64,000 nucleotides of DNA from positions 77,355,285 through 77,419,284 of the forward strand of contig JALGQZ010000002.1 of NCBI GenBank assembly GCA_023105745.1. The letters are read 5' to 3'. Origin of the DNA: Austropuccinia psidii (taxonomy: Eukaryota > Basidiomycota > Pucciniomycetes > Pucciniales > Sphaerophragmiaceae). The notes below the pieces were generated by a model, which saw nothing but the letters and a program-made list of their open reading frames with translations, was not told the DNA's origin and made no database searches. Below, one piece after another: positions 9,131-21,539 of the stretch. Each line of letters opens with the position of its first letter. Positions within the stretch are counted from its first letter, which is position 1. Made by a program: the position numbers and the translations under genes.

Positions 9131-9800
9131 ATTCCCAAAGAAGAGATGAAGTGAAGATACAGAATTATCTTCTCCAACATCTTGAATCTCTTTGAAGACT
9201 TCATCTCTAGATGATAGTAATGAATGATGGGAATTACAGGAAGGAATATGGAAATAAGATGGAAATGATGGTGTTCTAGAATCACCAACCAGAGCTGCAC
9301 ATTATTTGGCAGAAGAAAAGTCATTACTGAAAGATTTTGGAGGATCATGATAGTCCTTATGATCAGCATTAAAGGTGATCAGCTCTTGCCTCCAATCAAT
9401 ATATGGATTAAAATGATTGAGAAAGTCAAAGCCCAATATGAGGTCTTCTCCCTTGGGAGTATCAATGACTAAAAGCTCCCATTCAAAGCTTGGGAAAGAA
9501 CGGAGCTCAACCATATATTTAGTATGGTGAGTCACAAGTAAAGGAGGATACTCATAGGAGTCAAGAATGATAAGAGGAATCTTCTCTGGGAGCTATGACA
9601 TGGTCAAAGAATACTTGTGAACAAACGTCTTTGCAATAAATGAGTTGGTAGCACTAAAATCAATGAGACTACTGTAAAACATATCAGAGAGAGAAGAAAA
9701 AACAAAGAATTTAAGAGAATTTTTGACACCAGTATTCAGAATGAACAATTGGATGCTGGATGGAAAACAGTGAAGACCATTGAACACAGCATGATCTTCA
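9131..9800 (-). pseudogene. Protease region of element B
   Basis: This is an aspartic protease segment, open in pieces at 9787-9593 and 9535-9302. The expected D-S-G active-site triplet reads D-F-S (LIDFSATNSF), so catalysis would be lost. The downstream ILGFDFLNHFNP motif is retained. The frame differs from B gag. Confidence 0.72.
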
Positions 9801-10959
9801 CTCAGGATTTTCCCTGGCTGGGAAATTTGCCTGATGGTTGGGTAAGCTTGTTTTGAGGCCTTTTGAAACAGGACTCAAGACTATGCTTCCCACAACAATA
9901 GGTACATAAGCCCTCCTTGATTCTTCTTTCTTTTTCAGAATTCATCAACTTGAAATCTTTATTTAATAAAGAAAAATGGGGCTTGTCCCTCTTCTGAAAA
10001 TTCTTCTTCTTTTGACCTGTGCTTGAAGAATTTTGAGGATGAGAAGAATCTGAGTTTGAGGCTTCTGGCTTCTTCTCTTGATGATAACTCTTTTCATTTT
10101 TCCTCTAATGGTACCAGGTATCAAGCTCCAGGGTAATATCCATTAAGTCTTGAAGAGAGTCAATTATTGAAGAATGGAAGGCCAATTGATCCAAACTCCT
10201 GGATGGCAATCCCTTCCTGAAATGATGGATAAGAGCCCTTTCACCCCAATCTCCAATTCTTGAGACAAGACTTCTGAAATTAGCAATGTATAAAGATACA
10301 TGCCCACCTTCTTTCATTCTTAAAGAATCCAATTCTGCTTCAACTTTTATGACTTCATTTGGGTCCCCAAATAAGGTGAATGGTTGAGATTTAAATAATT
10401 TCCATGAATTGGGAAGGTAATTTGGATCTTGATTGGTGAGATTGGAAAGATAAGGCTCAATCCATTTTCCAGCCCTGCCAATGAGAAATGAAGTGGAATA
10501 AAGGACCTTCTTTCTTTCATGAGAGAAATCTGCCACATCATTATTGAAAATAAGTTGAAAATACTGAATAAAACTACTAACTTTGAAGGGTTGAGTCCCG
10601 TCAAAGCATTGTGGTGCCTTCATATATGGATTCTTGAAGGCTGGTGGTCTTGATGCTTCAGAGGATGAAGCTGCTTGAAGATTGGCCATACTCTGAGTCA
10701 TTTGCTGCATAATGGCCAATAAAGATGGTTAAGGCTGATTAGACTGGGATAGAGTTGGCCCTCCAGGAGCAGGAACACCTTCAGCACCATCAGACTCTTC
10801 CTCCTCCTCTTCACCATCTTCACCCGGACCCTTGAAAATTGTCCTTGAAGTTCCTGGGAATCCAGCAACTACTCCTGAGAAGGAGCTTGATCTTCTCGGC
10901 ACTCTTCCTTCCTTCCTGAATGGTGCTTCTCCTTCCGAAATGGGTCCTCTGTCCAATTT
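9801..10959 (-). pseudogene. Gag of element B (part downstream of insertion C)
   Basis: The retrotransposon_gag domain is well preserved in the piece 10719-10105 (GRAGKWIEPYLSN, FGDPNEV, GDWGERALIHH). The N-terminal basic/acidic part is 10956-10729, separated by one stop. Downstream, near 9880-9900, a zinc knuckle C-x2-C-x3-H-x4-C is still readable. Element C is inserted at the 10959/10960 boundary, about 40 codons after the Gag start, and the first codons are at 21662-21540. Confidence 0.82.
10955..10959. repeat. Target-site duplication of element C, left copy (AATTT)
   Basis: AATTT at 10955-10959 is repeated at 21535-21539 on the far side of element C. A 5-bp duplication is normal for Ty3/gypsy integration. 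Removing C rejoins the Gag sequence seen in element E (52730-52790). Confidence 0.92.
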
Positions 10960-13311
10960 TGTAAGGTGTGGATATGAAACTTTGATTAAAAATCAAGTCC
11001 TTCTCCTGTACTCAAAATTTGTATAAGGTAAAAATCAATTAAAAATAGTAAGATATATTATTCTTAAGAGAAAACACGCCAATTTTGTTTTTTATAACTT
11101 TATTAGTATAAAACAATAATATTATAAAGATTTATTGTTTTACCAACAATTAAAAAGCTATCCAAAAATACTCTACAAAAGATATTCAAGGCTACAAAAG
11201 AAATTTCTTGAAGAGCAATTTCAATTGGAATTAATTGAGCAAAGACCTGCAAGCAATCAATTAATGAACAAAGTCTTTAAAAAGAATTTTTAAAGAGAAA
11301 ACATGCCCAAAAGTGACCAGAGTGAATTTGGAAACAAAGTGACAAAGCTTACAGTGATGAAGGATGCTTTAATTTACTTTTGGGGTGGTTCAGGGGTAAA
11401 AAACAATTATAAGAGTTACAAACAATGATTATAATGATTTTTCCATGTGGTTAAAAGGTTTAAAATTATTTAAAAAAAGGTGGTTGGAATCTTTTATTGA
11501 TTGGTTTAACAGTGTTTAAACTAATTATAAAAGGAAAAGATTCTAACGTGAAGAGAAAAGTGGGGCAAAGAAGACATTGTTTCATAGCCATCAATTTTCT
11601 CACTCCAAAAGTAAAATTTACTCTTTTCAGTCGTGAAAAACATTCTGACAAAGGAAAAGCCAATTATGGCATCATTGAACCTTGGTCTAGACCAAAAAAG
11701 GGCTGGTTTAAGCCAATTTTTGCCAATTTTAGCCATTTTAGACCCTTGAATCAGCCATTACTATAGCAATACCTGGTATAGAGCCTTAAAAACACGTCGG
11801 AATGTGTGTAAGAGGCGTAGAAATTAGTTAAAGCTGTTTTTACTAACACTGTTTTAACTTAAGGGTAGTTTTACCCTCTTGGAAACAGTTAAAACTGCCC
11901 TGGTGGGTATCAAAACCTCATCATCAATTGAGTCACGGACCCTTTGACTCAATTCCAGGCCAAAATTGATAAAATTTTGCGTGTATTTCAACATCCCACA
12001 CCTTTCAGAAAGGATTTTGGGGGTCTGGCTCCCCCTTGGAGCTAGAGTTCCTTTTCCACCCCAATTTTAATCTTTCCGATTTATTTTTTCCTTTAATTCC
12101 TCATCATGTATTGTTAGAAATGAAACAACTAAGAGAAGTTTTAATTAACAGCAATAGCGCAACAAGAGTAACAAAGAGACAAGTACCTAAGAGGTGGAAT
12201 ACAAGTATTAGAAAGAAATAGAGGTATATTTGTGAATAAGGTAGCATTACAACACGCTGTTTTAAATATTGAGTTAGTATCTCATTGTTAAGAAATTCTG
12301 GAAGAGATTGTACTGGGACTAGTTACTACAATTGTAATTTTATGTGAGTCAGAAAATAAGGATGGTGATGAGAGACACCAGGAATGTTTAGAAGTTGAAT
12401 GAGACAAAGGAATAAGAAGTTTAAGATAAGACAAGAAGACAAAAAAGAAAATAAGAAAGAGGAGTAAGGAGAGGTTTTATATGGAAGATAGTGACTGCCA
12501 TTGATTTACACTTAAGGGTGAATCCATGGAAAATAATTGTTGATGGATCATCTTTGGATACTTTAGGCGTATTTGAGCTAAAGGTGGAGATGGTTAATCA
12601 TGGCCCCTTTTGGCCAATTCTCTGACATGTATTATACTTGTAACTTACATATTTAATTCAATTGAATTGTACAGTACAATACATTAATAATTGATACCTC
12701 ATATGTAAATCAAAGTTCACTTATGTAATACATGCACACATTTTGACATTTCAATTGAATTCAATTGAAAATACTTCAATTGCTCATGACTTCTAAACTA
12801 AACACAACACCTCAATTTTAACACAAAAATTGATGGTTAACACCACATGTGGTGTGAATTAAACTAAAGTTTTTAGTATTTTCAATTTTTGTATTGAAAA
12901 TACTGAAAACTTAATTTAAGCTTATTTAGAGTTGAGTTACAAAATTTCACTCAGAGGTGACCCCACCTAATTTTTTATAAGGAATCAAATGGTGAAATAA
13001 ACTTTATATGTTGATTTATTGGGTAAAAAGTTTTAATATATTTTATATGAATTTTTACCAAAAATATTTTAATTTTATAATTTTATTCAAAATTCATTTT
13101 TATTAATTTTTAGAAGTAAAAATGAATTTTCATAATTTTAAATTTTATTGTAATTTTATTTTTTAATTATAATTTTATTTTGATTTTTAAATATAAATTT
13201 GTATTTATATTATTATTTTTATAATATAAATAAATTTATCTTATTTATATTTGTATTTTAATTTATCATTTGTGGTCTTTTGGGTATATAAAAATACCTG
13301 TAAGGCTCACA
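10960..13311 (-). repeat. 3' LTR of element C, with nested solo LTR
   Basis: On the plus strand it runs from TGTAAGGTGTGG to GGCTCACA. It is 2352 bp, versus 1830 bp for the right LTR. The excess is explained by the 516-bp insertion at 12112 plus its 5-bp target duplication (2352-521=1831). The outer half is extremely A+T-rich. Confidence 0.93.
12112..12627. mobile_element. Solo LTR (516 bp) inside the left LTR of C
   Basis: The sequence starts TGTTAGAAATG and ends TCTCTGACA. It is flanked on both sides by TGTAT (12107-12111 and 12628-12632), and it is absent from the other LTR of C at the equivalent point (about 20850). TG/CA ends and a 5-bp duplication identify an LTR left by recombination between two LTRs. 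The TGTTAG start is reminiscent of Ty1/copia LTRs but the superfamily is not proven, and orientation is undetermined. Confidence 0.88.
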
Positions 13312-13332
13312 TTCCCTCCCCCTAAAAAAGAA
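13312..13332 (-). promoter_or_regulatory. Polypurine tract of element C
   Basis: On the minus strand TTTTTTAGGGGGAGGGAA directly precedes the 3' LTR start TGTGAGCC. The tract in D just before 62441 is similar. Confidence 0.82.
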
Positions 13333-13415
13333 TATTACTTTGTGATATTGTTATTTCTATTATTTCAGAACCTTCTAAGAAGTTTAGTAGCTTCATATTA
13401 GTCATTTTCTGGCAA

Positions 13416-14080
13416 TCATTCATCTTCACAAGCTGGGTCACTGTACCTAACAAGGTATTCCCTTACTTTGTTGGTTCTCACCTTTCTTTTTTTGAGAACT
13501 TTGGTAATTTTCTTACTACCAGATGGCTCAATAGGAGGTATAGCTTGGGGAATTTTATTCCTCAAGGGAAATTTTTCAGCATCACTAGATTTATATGGAT
13601 TTATGAAGATCATTGGAAATGTAGGATGCTTATTGCTAAGTTCTCCAGATAACTCTACTTAAACAGCTTTTCTCCATTGAGGGCTTTAACAACAAAAGGT
13701 CCTGCAAAGGAGTCTTTCAGATTTTTACATCCTTTGATTTTATTGAAGTTAGTGGTGGATACAAGAACTAGGTCCCCCACTTTGAAATCTGGAGTTGCAT
13801 GTGATTTATCCCATTTGTCTTTAGCATATGAAAAGGAGTCCTCCATGCACCTTACTGCATGCTTTCTAGCTTTGTCTAGCATTACTTTGAAGCTAGCAGC
13901 TGTGGGATGTATTTCAATTAAATATTTCCTCAAGGAATCTTGGGGTAACTTGGGGTTCCATCCTTTTTCTAGAATAGCAGGAGTTTGATTGGTACTGGCA
14001 TGGATTGATGTTTTATATGCTAATTCCGGTTCTGGAAACAGAGTACACCAATCATGGGTAAATCCATCACAATCTTTGAA
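13416..14080 (-). pseudogene. Integrase C-terminal region of element C
   Basis: This follows the integrase core. Pieces 13933-13655 (DKARKHAVRCMEDSF, FKVGDLVLVSTTNF) and 13613-13416 (REYLVRYSDPACEDE) lie in different frames. The last part is a chromodomain-like tail matching D at 62160-62300. At least one frameshift and one stop separate them. Confidence 0.75.
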
Positions 14081-14482
14081 TTAAAGGCCATATGCACAAA
14101 ATATTCTTACCATGTCCTCTAAGGTTTGGATCATCCTTTCAGCCAGACCATCAGTTTGTGGGTGGTAGGCTGTAGAGAAAGACAGATTAGTGCCAAATAA
14201 TTGGTGAAGATTTGTCCATAGTTCTGAAGTGCATTTGGAATCCCTGTCACTAATGATATTTGTAAATATGCCAGTCCATGACACTACTCTATTCCATATC
14301 AGAAGAGCTGTATCCATGGCTGTATCATCTTTGTGACATGGTAAAAAGATTGGAGTCTTACTGAATCTGTCTACAATCACTAGGCAAGCATTATAACTAC
14401 TGTCACCTCCTGGTGGTAGCCCAGTTACCCAATCTATATGGACAATTTCCCAAAGTCTGCTGGGTTTTTGGATTTTTATCAT
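14081..14482 (-). pseudogene. Integrase core of element C
   Basis: The DDE core has HIDWVTGLPPGG (first Asp), IISDRDSKCTS (second Asp) and [12 protein letters not shown] (Glu). These residues are intact. The piece is open for 133 codons, but its upstream HHCC portion (14500-15000) is broken by stops. Confidence 0.8.
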
Positions 14483-15049
14483 ATGTCCAAGTCTTTTGCC
14501 AGTGTATTTATTTGCTTTTTGACATCTGTCACAGGTTTTTCAATACTCTGAAACATCTTTCTGCCACATTGGCCACCATATACAGGTTTTTACTTTTTCT
14601 CCTGTTCTGTCTTCAGACAGATGTCTTGAGAAGGGGCTGTCATGGCATTCTTTCAGTACAAGATTGATTAATGACCGTCCACAACTGTCATGACCCATGT
14701 GTGCTTGGTCCTGTGGTAAATTATACCATCCAGTAGGTGAAATCTTCCATGATTAATCCAAGGCATTTATAAGAGAGTTTTCTTTACAGTATTTATTAAG
14801 TAATTGGCACAAGATGCTACAATTCTTATCTTGAGTGTAACTGTGTCTTACCTCTTCAAAGAAGGTGGTGTTCAAGTCTGTAACAATTATTCCTCCTATT
14901 GGGATCTGTGGTGAAGATTCTTCTGGAACATAAGCAGGATTATCAGTATTATTTGGTAATGGCTATCTGCTTAGTCCATCTTCATTCTTGTGAATATTTC
15001 CATCCTTATGAACAATAGTCATATTGCCTCTGTATTCTTTTATGGCTAT

Positions 15050-16200
15050 TTACCATCTGAGCATATGTCTGTTTGGGTTTTTCATGTTTAAAAGTGATTT
15101 GACAGCTGTACAGTCTGTTATCACCTCAAAAACACATCCCTCTAAGAAGTAGTTCAATTTTTCCAAGGCCCAGACAAGGCATAGACATTCCATTTGACTT
15201 GCTCCATATGTGGCTTCAGTTGGTTTGATTTGCCTGGATATGAAACATATGGGTCCTTCTACAGGTTTATCATTTATGATCTGAACTTGGTGAAGTGTAG
15301 CACCCAGCCCATCCCCTGATTCATCAATATAAAATTTAAAAGGCAATTTAAAGTCTGGCATCAGTAATAGTGGCGCAGTGGTCAAGGCTTCTCTTAGAGA
15401 CTCAAAAGCTTTGACTCGGTCAACAGTCATTTCCAATAACGTGTCTTTGTCACACAATTTATAAAGTGGTCTTGCTATGGATGCAATATTTCTAATGTGT
15501 TGCCTGTAATATCCTGCAAAACCTAAAAATTACTGAATTTCCTTTTTGTTCTGAGGCATGGGTTTTAGCAATACTGTTGCAAATTTGTTTTTGTCAATTC
15601 CAAGGGACAAACCAGATACAACATGTCCTAGTGCTTTAAGTTCTTCAAATACAAAATGGCATTTCTTCAAGGAGATTTTCATGTTTACTGATTGAATTTT
15701 TGTCAAAACTCTGTACAATCTGTACATGTGCTCTTCTCAAGTCTTGGAACAGACAATAATGTCATCAATGTAAATGACTAACCATCCCTATGGAAGTTCT
15801 TTAGGGAAGATTTCATTCATCATTCTTTGGAAGTGTGAAGGTGTATTTTTGATACCAAAGGGCATTCTTAAGTATTAATACACTCCACAATGAACAATGA
15901 TTTTCAAATATTTTTTTGCTCTTGGTGTCACCACGTTTTGATGGAATCCTTTAAGGGCATCCATAGTGGTTATATACACTGCTTGAGATATTTGAGTAAG
16001 GGAAATTTGGATTTTTGGTATTGGGTACTTATCTGGAACAGTGTAATGGTTCAGAGCTCTAAGGTCTCTAACCATTCTGGATTTTCCATTATGCCATGCC
16101 ACTATGACTGGTGTAGTTATTTCTACTTCTTCATTATGGCCAACTTGTCTTATTACACCAAGGTCTAGAAGCTCTTTGATATGAGTTTCCAGAGCTTCTC
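15050..16200 (-). pseudogene. RT and RNase H of element C
   Basis: Open pieces at 16102-15875 (RDLRALNHYTVPDKYP), 15727-15530 and 15457-15050 share one frame and are separated by stops. The catalytic YIDD is readable at 15772-15761. RNase H shows [29 protein letters not shown] and [11 protein letters not shown]. The frame differs from the protease piece upstream. Confidence 0.82.
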
Positions 16201-16218
16201 TTTACTTGGGACTTGCTG

Positions 16219-16986
16219 TTATGAAGGTCTTCTCAAGAGTGGTGGATAAGGTCTTTCAATATTAAGAATGATATCAACTTCATGACCAATAATTGCTCCT
16301 AGAGGTTCTTTGTCTGAAGCAAATGCTCCTCTGTGGTCATACAAAAGGGAAGAAAGTTCATTTTCTTGTTTATAAGTCAGATGAAGGCTTATTTCAGCCT
16401 CCTTCAACTGTTCAGATTTAAATTTTTCCAATTTTAAGTTGACTGGTGATACTTTGTTTACTGTAATTTGTCTTTTAAATGGTAAAAAGGCACATTTCTG
16501 ACGCTTATTGTCTCCAATAGTAAAGTATCTGTTTTTGTCGTTATGTAAATCTATCCCATACATGATTAAATAGTCATATCCCAATATAAGATGGGTACTA
16601 GAGCAGTTTTCCATAACAACAAATTCAACTGTGATTCTTAAATTTCCATTAATGTGTGGGAATATGAAATTGGTCTCAAAAATTCCTAATGCTTTCATTG
16701 AATTACTTGCACTATTGAATTTTATACCATCAATTGGTAACAATTGGTCTTCAAAATTTGGTACACAAGTTTTAAGAAAAGATTTTCCAGCACAAGAGCA
16801 GAAGGCTCCTGGGTCAAGCAAAAGTTTGGTGGGCTTGTTGCCAATCAACACTTCTGTTATATGGGAGTTACCAGCTGTATAACCTTTCCCCCTTTTTGGT
16901 TTTGTTTTCATAAGTTGTGCATCTTGAACTTTTGATAAGTCAAGTTGACAATTGCTCAATTGTGGTAAGTGGGAATAAGAGTCCAT
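16219..16986 (-). pseudogene. Protease and RT N-terminus of element C
   Basis: This 255-codon open piece has the aspartic protease motif as LLLDPGAF. The usual D-S-G has become D-P-G, probably inactive; D retains D-S-G. The downstream motif HLILGYDYL, the YFTIGDNKRQK block and the start of the RT region ([17 protein letters not shown]) follow. It lies in a third frame relative to gag and RT. Confidence 0.78.
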
Positions 16987-17069
16987 GATGTGAAAAGTGG
17001 AATTGATGTTTTCTATATCTTTTGAAGATTCAGAAAATATTGATGACTTATCATCTGCATTGTCTTCAA

Positions 17070-18131
17070 TTATGTCATCTTTTTAACATCAGGTTCCTTT
17101 TCAATATCAATTTCATTGATTTTCCCCCTTTTTGAACATGTATTGGCTAAATGGGTGGTTCTTTGGCAAATATGGCACTTTCTGACTGTATCTGCAGGTT
17201 TATATTTATTATTAGAATTTTCTTTGGGGTTTTTGTCCACATAATCTTTCCAAGGTGTATTAAACCTTGTTTTGAGATTCACCCCACTAGAACCAATTTT
17301 GGTTCTGGTGGTTACTTCTTCTAATATATTGATAATATCCTCTGCTGAAGATTGTTCAGTAGTCCTGCTTTTGATAGCATGCTCTAAGTCACCTCCACAT
17401 TGTCTCAGAATCTTTCTGTGGATCATAAATTCTGACATGTCAGGATATAATGCTGTTAATCTGTCTTTTTGTTGGAAAAACCATAGTAAAGATTTGTCTT
17501 TATTAGCATTAAGTTTGGAAGATTCAAAGGCTGTTTCCACTTTAAGCCTCCAAGAATCATTGGCCCATTTGTTGATAATTTGGGTTTTCCGCCAAGTCCA
17601 ACTTTGGTGTCCATGTGCTTGTATCAATTTTATATACCATCTGTGAGCTTATTTGGTAAATAAGGTGTTAAACCTGGCTGTTACCAATCTGTCTGGTAAT
17701 TAAAAGTCTTCTTTGATCATGTAAATACCTCTGATGAATTCCATATGGTCATATTCTCCTTCACCACTGAAGTGAGGCCATTCCTTAAGTTTCGGAAATC
17801 CTTTCAACAGTGCTTGGCCAATTGATGGTTCCAAGTTATGAAAAGAAGTAGAAAATTCAACTTTTAATAGAGAACTTTAAATATCCAATACTTGTGGATT
17901 GGGAATCCATGTACCCTCATTTTGATTCAGAGTTGTAGACATTCTTGGTAAGGTGTTTAGTAGTTGTTCAATATCATTCATTTTACTGTTGTTACACCTT
18001 TGTGAATTTCTCAATTCATGTTGTAAGCTTTGTATAGAGGTTATTAAGTTCTTTTTATGATCATCCTCTTTATATGTCAGCTCATTCCATAATTCTGTTT
18101 GTTTAGTATTATCAGAGATAACCTCATTCAA
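17070..18131 (-). pseudogene. Capsid and zinc knuckle of element C gag
   Basis: Pieces 18131-17877 and 17627-17070 share a frame. The second contains the capsid C-terminal part (QKDRLTALYPDMSE, CGGDLEHAIKS) and an intact knuckle C-x2-C-x4-H-x4-C (CHICQRTTHLANTC), followed by an acidic Lys/Glu tail. Matching parts of D lie at 57840-58590. It would package the element RNA. Confidence 0.78.
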
Positions 18132-18140
18132 CTTTATTGT

Positions 18141-19232
18141 TTATTTTGATATTTCCTCTTTTGAGGTATCAAAACACTTTTTCAAGGCAATTATACGTGT
18201 CTTTACTGTAGTAAATGATTTTGAAATATCATCAAGAACTTTCTTATTATCCTCTTTGATAGTATTTATGGATTGTTTTATTCTTGTTTCAATCATGTCA
18301 TCAATATTGAATTTAGAATATTTGTCTGTCAATTCTTTAATAATGGCAGATTGTTCATTTATCTTATTGCCAAAAGAATTATCATTGATGGAAGTTTCAA
18401 TTGTTCTTGAAGCTTTTTCAAAACATTTAAGTGTTTCATTTATTTGGCTCAGACTCAAGTTATGTGTCTTAAGATTGTCACAAATTGATGTATTTTTATC
18501 AGAAAGATGACTTTTTATGTCAGTTATAGCTTCATACAACTCTGGAATAGAATCAAAAATATCAGAAATCATTTCTTATATGTTAATCTGGCCTCCTCTT
18601 TCTTTTGTAATTCCATCATTGTCCTGGACCTCTGAAACACATTTTCCATGGCATCCTGTTGAATTTTTGGAATCCTGTAGCCCTGGATGTAAGGTTTGGT
18701 GGCTGGTGCCTTTCCTTTGCCCTTGTTTGGAGCTTGTGGCTGCTTTTTCACGCTGGAATTGCTGCTGCTGGCCACTGGGGCTGTTTTTGGCACTTGCTAG
18801 GGTGGTGGAGGGTTGTTTTTCCTCCATTCTAGTGTCAAGAGCATCATATTTTTCTTCTCCATCAATGGATACCATCCATTGAGCAATTTGCAAGTATTGG
18901 GATGGCCCAGGAGCTTTCTCACAGTCAGGTAAGAATTCATGCAGTTTTTCCACAGATTGGCAAGGATCTGGTACTCCTTGTACTGCAGGGCATTGTTGTA
19001 AGCTTTGTGGCTGGCTTTGTATATGTCCATTGAGGCTTCTTGTGGCGGTGTCACCTCTTTGTGAAGGTAAAATGGTATTTTCAGCATCAGAATGACCTAT
19101 TTGAGCTGTTTGGAAGTCATCAACTGACCCTTTTCCTTCTGTACCTGGTTGGCTTCTGCCATAATCACATCTCTTACCTTTCTGGGAGCTGCTTGAGGGG
19201 TTATAGCTGGCTCCTGATCTAGTTGAAGGCAT
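18141..19232 (-). pseudogene. Gag N-terminal region of element C
   Basis: Piece 19232-18576 begins MPSTRSGASYN, matching the D start MTPTRSGSNYS, and is Ser/Gln/Pro-rich. Piece 18572-18141 is a probable coiled coil rich in Ile, Lys, Ser and Asn. Both lie in the same frame as the capsid pieces, separated by stops. No enzymatic motif is expected in this spacer region. Confidence 0.7.
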
Positions 19233-19266
19233 ATTTTATGATTAAAAAAGGCTTAAAATAGTATTT

Positions 19267-19482
19267 TTATGTCAAAAACTTACTATTGGACAAATTCTTA
19301 GCTTTCTGAAGGTTATTAATTATATCCAAGTTAATCAATTCAGAAGATATTGGTTCAGGTTGGTTATTTTGAGTCACAATAACAGTACTATTATGGTCTG
19401 AATTAACAGTACTGGCAGGGATAATGCTGGTGACTGTTGGGGCTGTTTCAATGTTTTCTTGTCTTACCACATTGTCAGACAA
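19267..19482 (-). CDS. Small upstream frame of element C, unrecognised
   Basis: This 71-codon frame lies between the PBS and the gag start, in a different frame. It is rich in Ser, Thr, Asn, Val and Ile and has no motif I recognise. D has a different short coding-like stretch at 56370-56490 in the equivalent leader. It may be chance. Confidence 0.25.
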   Translation of the reverse strand: MSDNVVRQENIETAPTVTSIIPASTVNSDHNSTVIVTQNNQPEPISSELINLDIINNLQKAKNLSNSKFLT

Positions 19483-19685
19483 TAAAATTAATGAAAAGCC
19501 AATTAATTAAGTAGAAAAAAGGTTATTTAAAAAAACGAAATAAAAATATAATCCTCACTTATAATATGAAAAAATTATTTTTTATGGGTTTTTTGAATTA
19601 TAAGTATTTTTTATATGTTTTTTAAACTTCTCAACATAAGAAAAAAGTTTAAAAAAGAGTAAGAAAATATGTCACAGGTAAAATA

Positions 19686-19704
19686 TTACCGCTGAACCCC
19701 CAAA
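19686..19704 (-). promoter_or_regulatory. Primer-binding site of element C
   Basis: Directly inside the 5' LTR the minus strand reads TTTGGGGGTTCAGCGGTAAT. The D site at the same place reads TTTGGGGGCCTGGCCGTGAT. Both start TGGGGG, as does the tRNA-Pro site of known retroelements; C matches that 18-mer at about 12 of 18 positions, so it has decayed or uses another tRNA. Confidence 0.6.
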
Positions 19705-21534
19705 TGTAAGGTGTGGATATGAAACTTTGATTAAAAATCAAGTACTTTTCCTGTCCTAAAAATTTGTATAAGGTAAAAATCAATTAAAAATAGTAAGATA
19801 TATTATTCTTAAGAGAAAACACGCCAATTTTGTTGATTATAGCTTTATTAGTATAAAACAATAATATTAGAAACATTTATTGTTTTACCAACAATAAAAA
19901 TATATCCAAAAATACTTTACAAGAGATATACAAGGCTACAAAAGAAATTTCTTCAAGAGCAATTTCAATTGGAATTAATTGAGAAAAGAACTGCAAGAAA
20001 TTAATTAATGAACAAAGTCTTTAAAAAAGATGTTTAAAGAGAAAAAACGCCCAAAAGTGACCAGAGTGAATTTGGAAACAAAGTTACAAAGTTTACAGTG
20101 ATGAAAGATGCTTTAATTCACTTTTGGGGTGGTTCAGGGGTAAAAAATAATTATAAGAGTTACAAAAAATGATTATAATGATTTTTTCATGTGGTTAAAA
20201 GGTTTAAAATGATTTAAAAAAGGTGTTTTAAATCTTTTATTGATTTGTTTAACAGTGTTTAAACTAATTATAAAAGGAAAAGCTTCTAACATGAAGAGAA
20301 AAGTGGGGCAAAGAAGACATTCTTTTATAGCCATCAATTTTCTTACTAAAAAAGGAAGATTTACTCTTGTCAGTCGTTAGAAACAGTCTGAAAAAGGAAA
20401 AGCCAATTATGGCATCATTGAACCTTGGTCTAGACCAAAAAAGGGCTGGTTTAAGCCAATTTTTGCCAATTTTAGCCATTTTAGACCCTTGAATCAGCCA
20501 TTACTATAGCAATACCTGGTATAGAGCCTTAAAAACACGTCAGAATGTGTGTAAGAGGCGTAGGATCAGTTAAAACTGTTTCTACTAACATTATTTTAGC
20601 TTAAGGGTAGTTTTACCCTCTTGGCAACAGTTAAAACTGGCCTGGTTGGTATCAAAACCTCATCATCAATTGAGTCACAGACCCTGTGACTCAATTCCAG
20701 GCCAAAAGGGATGAAATTTTGCATGAATTGTTACATCTCATGCCTGTCAGCAAGGACTTTGGGGGTCTGGCTCCCCCTTAGAGCTAGAGTTCCTTTCCCC
20801 CCCCAATTTTAATCTTTCAAATTTATTTTTTCCTTTAATTCCTCATCATGTATTATACTTGTAATTTACATATGTAATTCAATTGAATTGTACAGTACAA
20901 TACAGTAATAATTGATACCTCATATGTAAATCAAAGTTCACTTATGTAATACATGCGCACATTTTGACATTTCAATTGAATTCAATTGAAAATACTTCAA
21001 TTCCTCATAACTTTTAAGCTAAACACAATACCTCAATTTTAACACAAAAATTGATGGTTAACACCACATGTGGTGTGAATGAAACTCGAGTTTTTAGTAT
21101 TTTCAATTTTTGTATTGAAAATACTGAAAACTTAATTTAAGCTTATTTAGAGTTGAGTTACAAAATTTCACTCAGAGGTGACCCCACCTAATTTTTTATA
21201 AGGAATCAAATGGTGAAATAAATTTCATAATTTTATTTATTGGATAAAAAGCTAAAATATATTTTATATAAATTTTTACCAAAAATATTTTAATTTCATA
21301 ATTTTTATTAAAAATTCATTTTTACTTAATTTTTACAAGTAAAAATGAATTTTCATAATTTTAAATTTTATTGTAATTTTATTTTTAAATTATAATTAAA
21401 TTTTTATTTTTAAATATAAATTTGTATTTATATTTTTATTTTTATAATATGAATAAATTTATTTTATTTATATTTGTATTTTAATTTATCATTTGTGGTC
21501 TTTTGGGTATATAAAAATACCTCTAGGGCTCACA
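19705..21534 (-). repeat. 5' LTR of element C (1830 bp)
   Basis: On the plus strand it runs TGTAAGGTGTGG to GGCTCACA, colinear with the left LTR apart from the solo LTR there. It is followed by the duplication AATTT and then by the B gag start. Confidence 0.93.
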
Positions 21535-21539
21535 AATTT

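Larger units (their letters stand above)
8624..10959 (-). mobile_element. Element B, pol/gag portion between insertions A and C
   Basis: This minus-strand Ty3/gypsy chromovirus is of the same type as E. The segment runs from RT (left, cut by A) through protease to gag (right, cut by C) and resumes at 21535. Its continuity is shown by E, whose gag start and RT are uninterrupted at the corresponding points. Gag pieces lie in one frame and the protease and RT pieces in another, with stops in each, so the copy is dead. The remaining pol and 3' LTR lie left of the window. Confidence 0.88.
10960..21534 (-). mobile_element. Element C: full-length Ty3/gypsy element inserted in B
   Basis: This is a complete minus-strand element of 10,575 bp with two LTRs, a PBS, gag-pol and a polypurine tract, bounded by the 5-bp duplication AATTT. 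Over the first 230 bases the LTRs differ by about 7% by eye, so the insertion is not recent. All gag-pol segments are interrupted. It is clearly related to element D (same protein family, similar LTR ends TGTGAGCC and CCTTACA). Its left LTR carries a later solo-LTR insertion. Confidence 0.93.
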
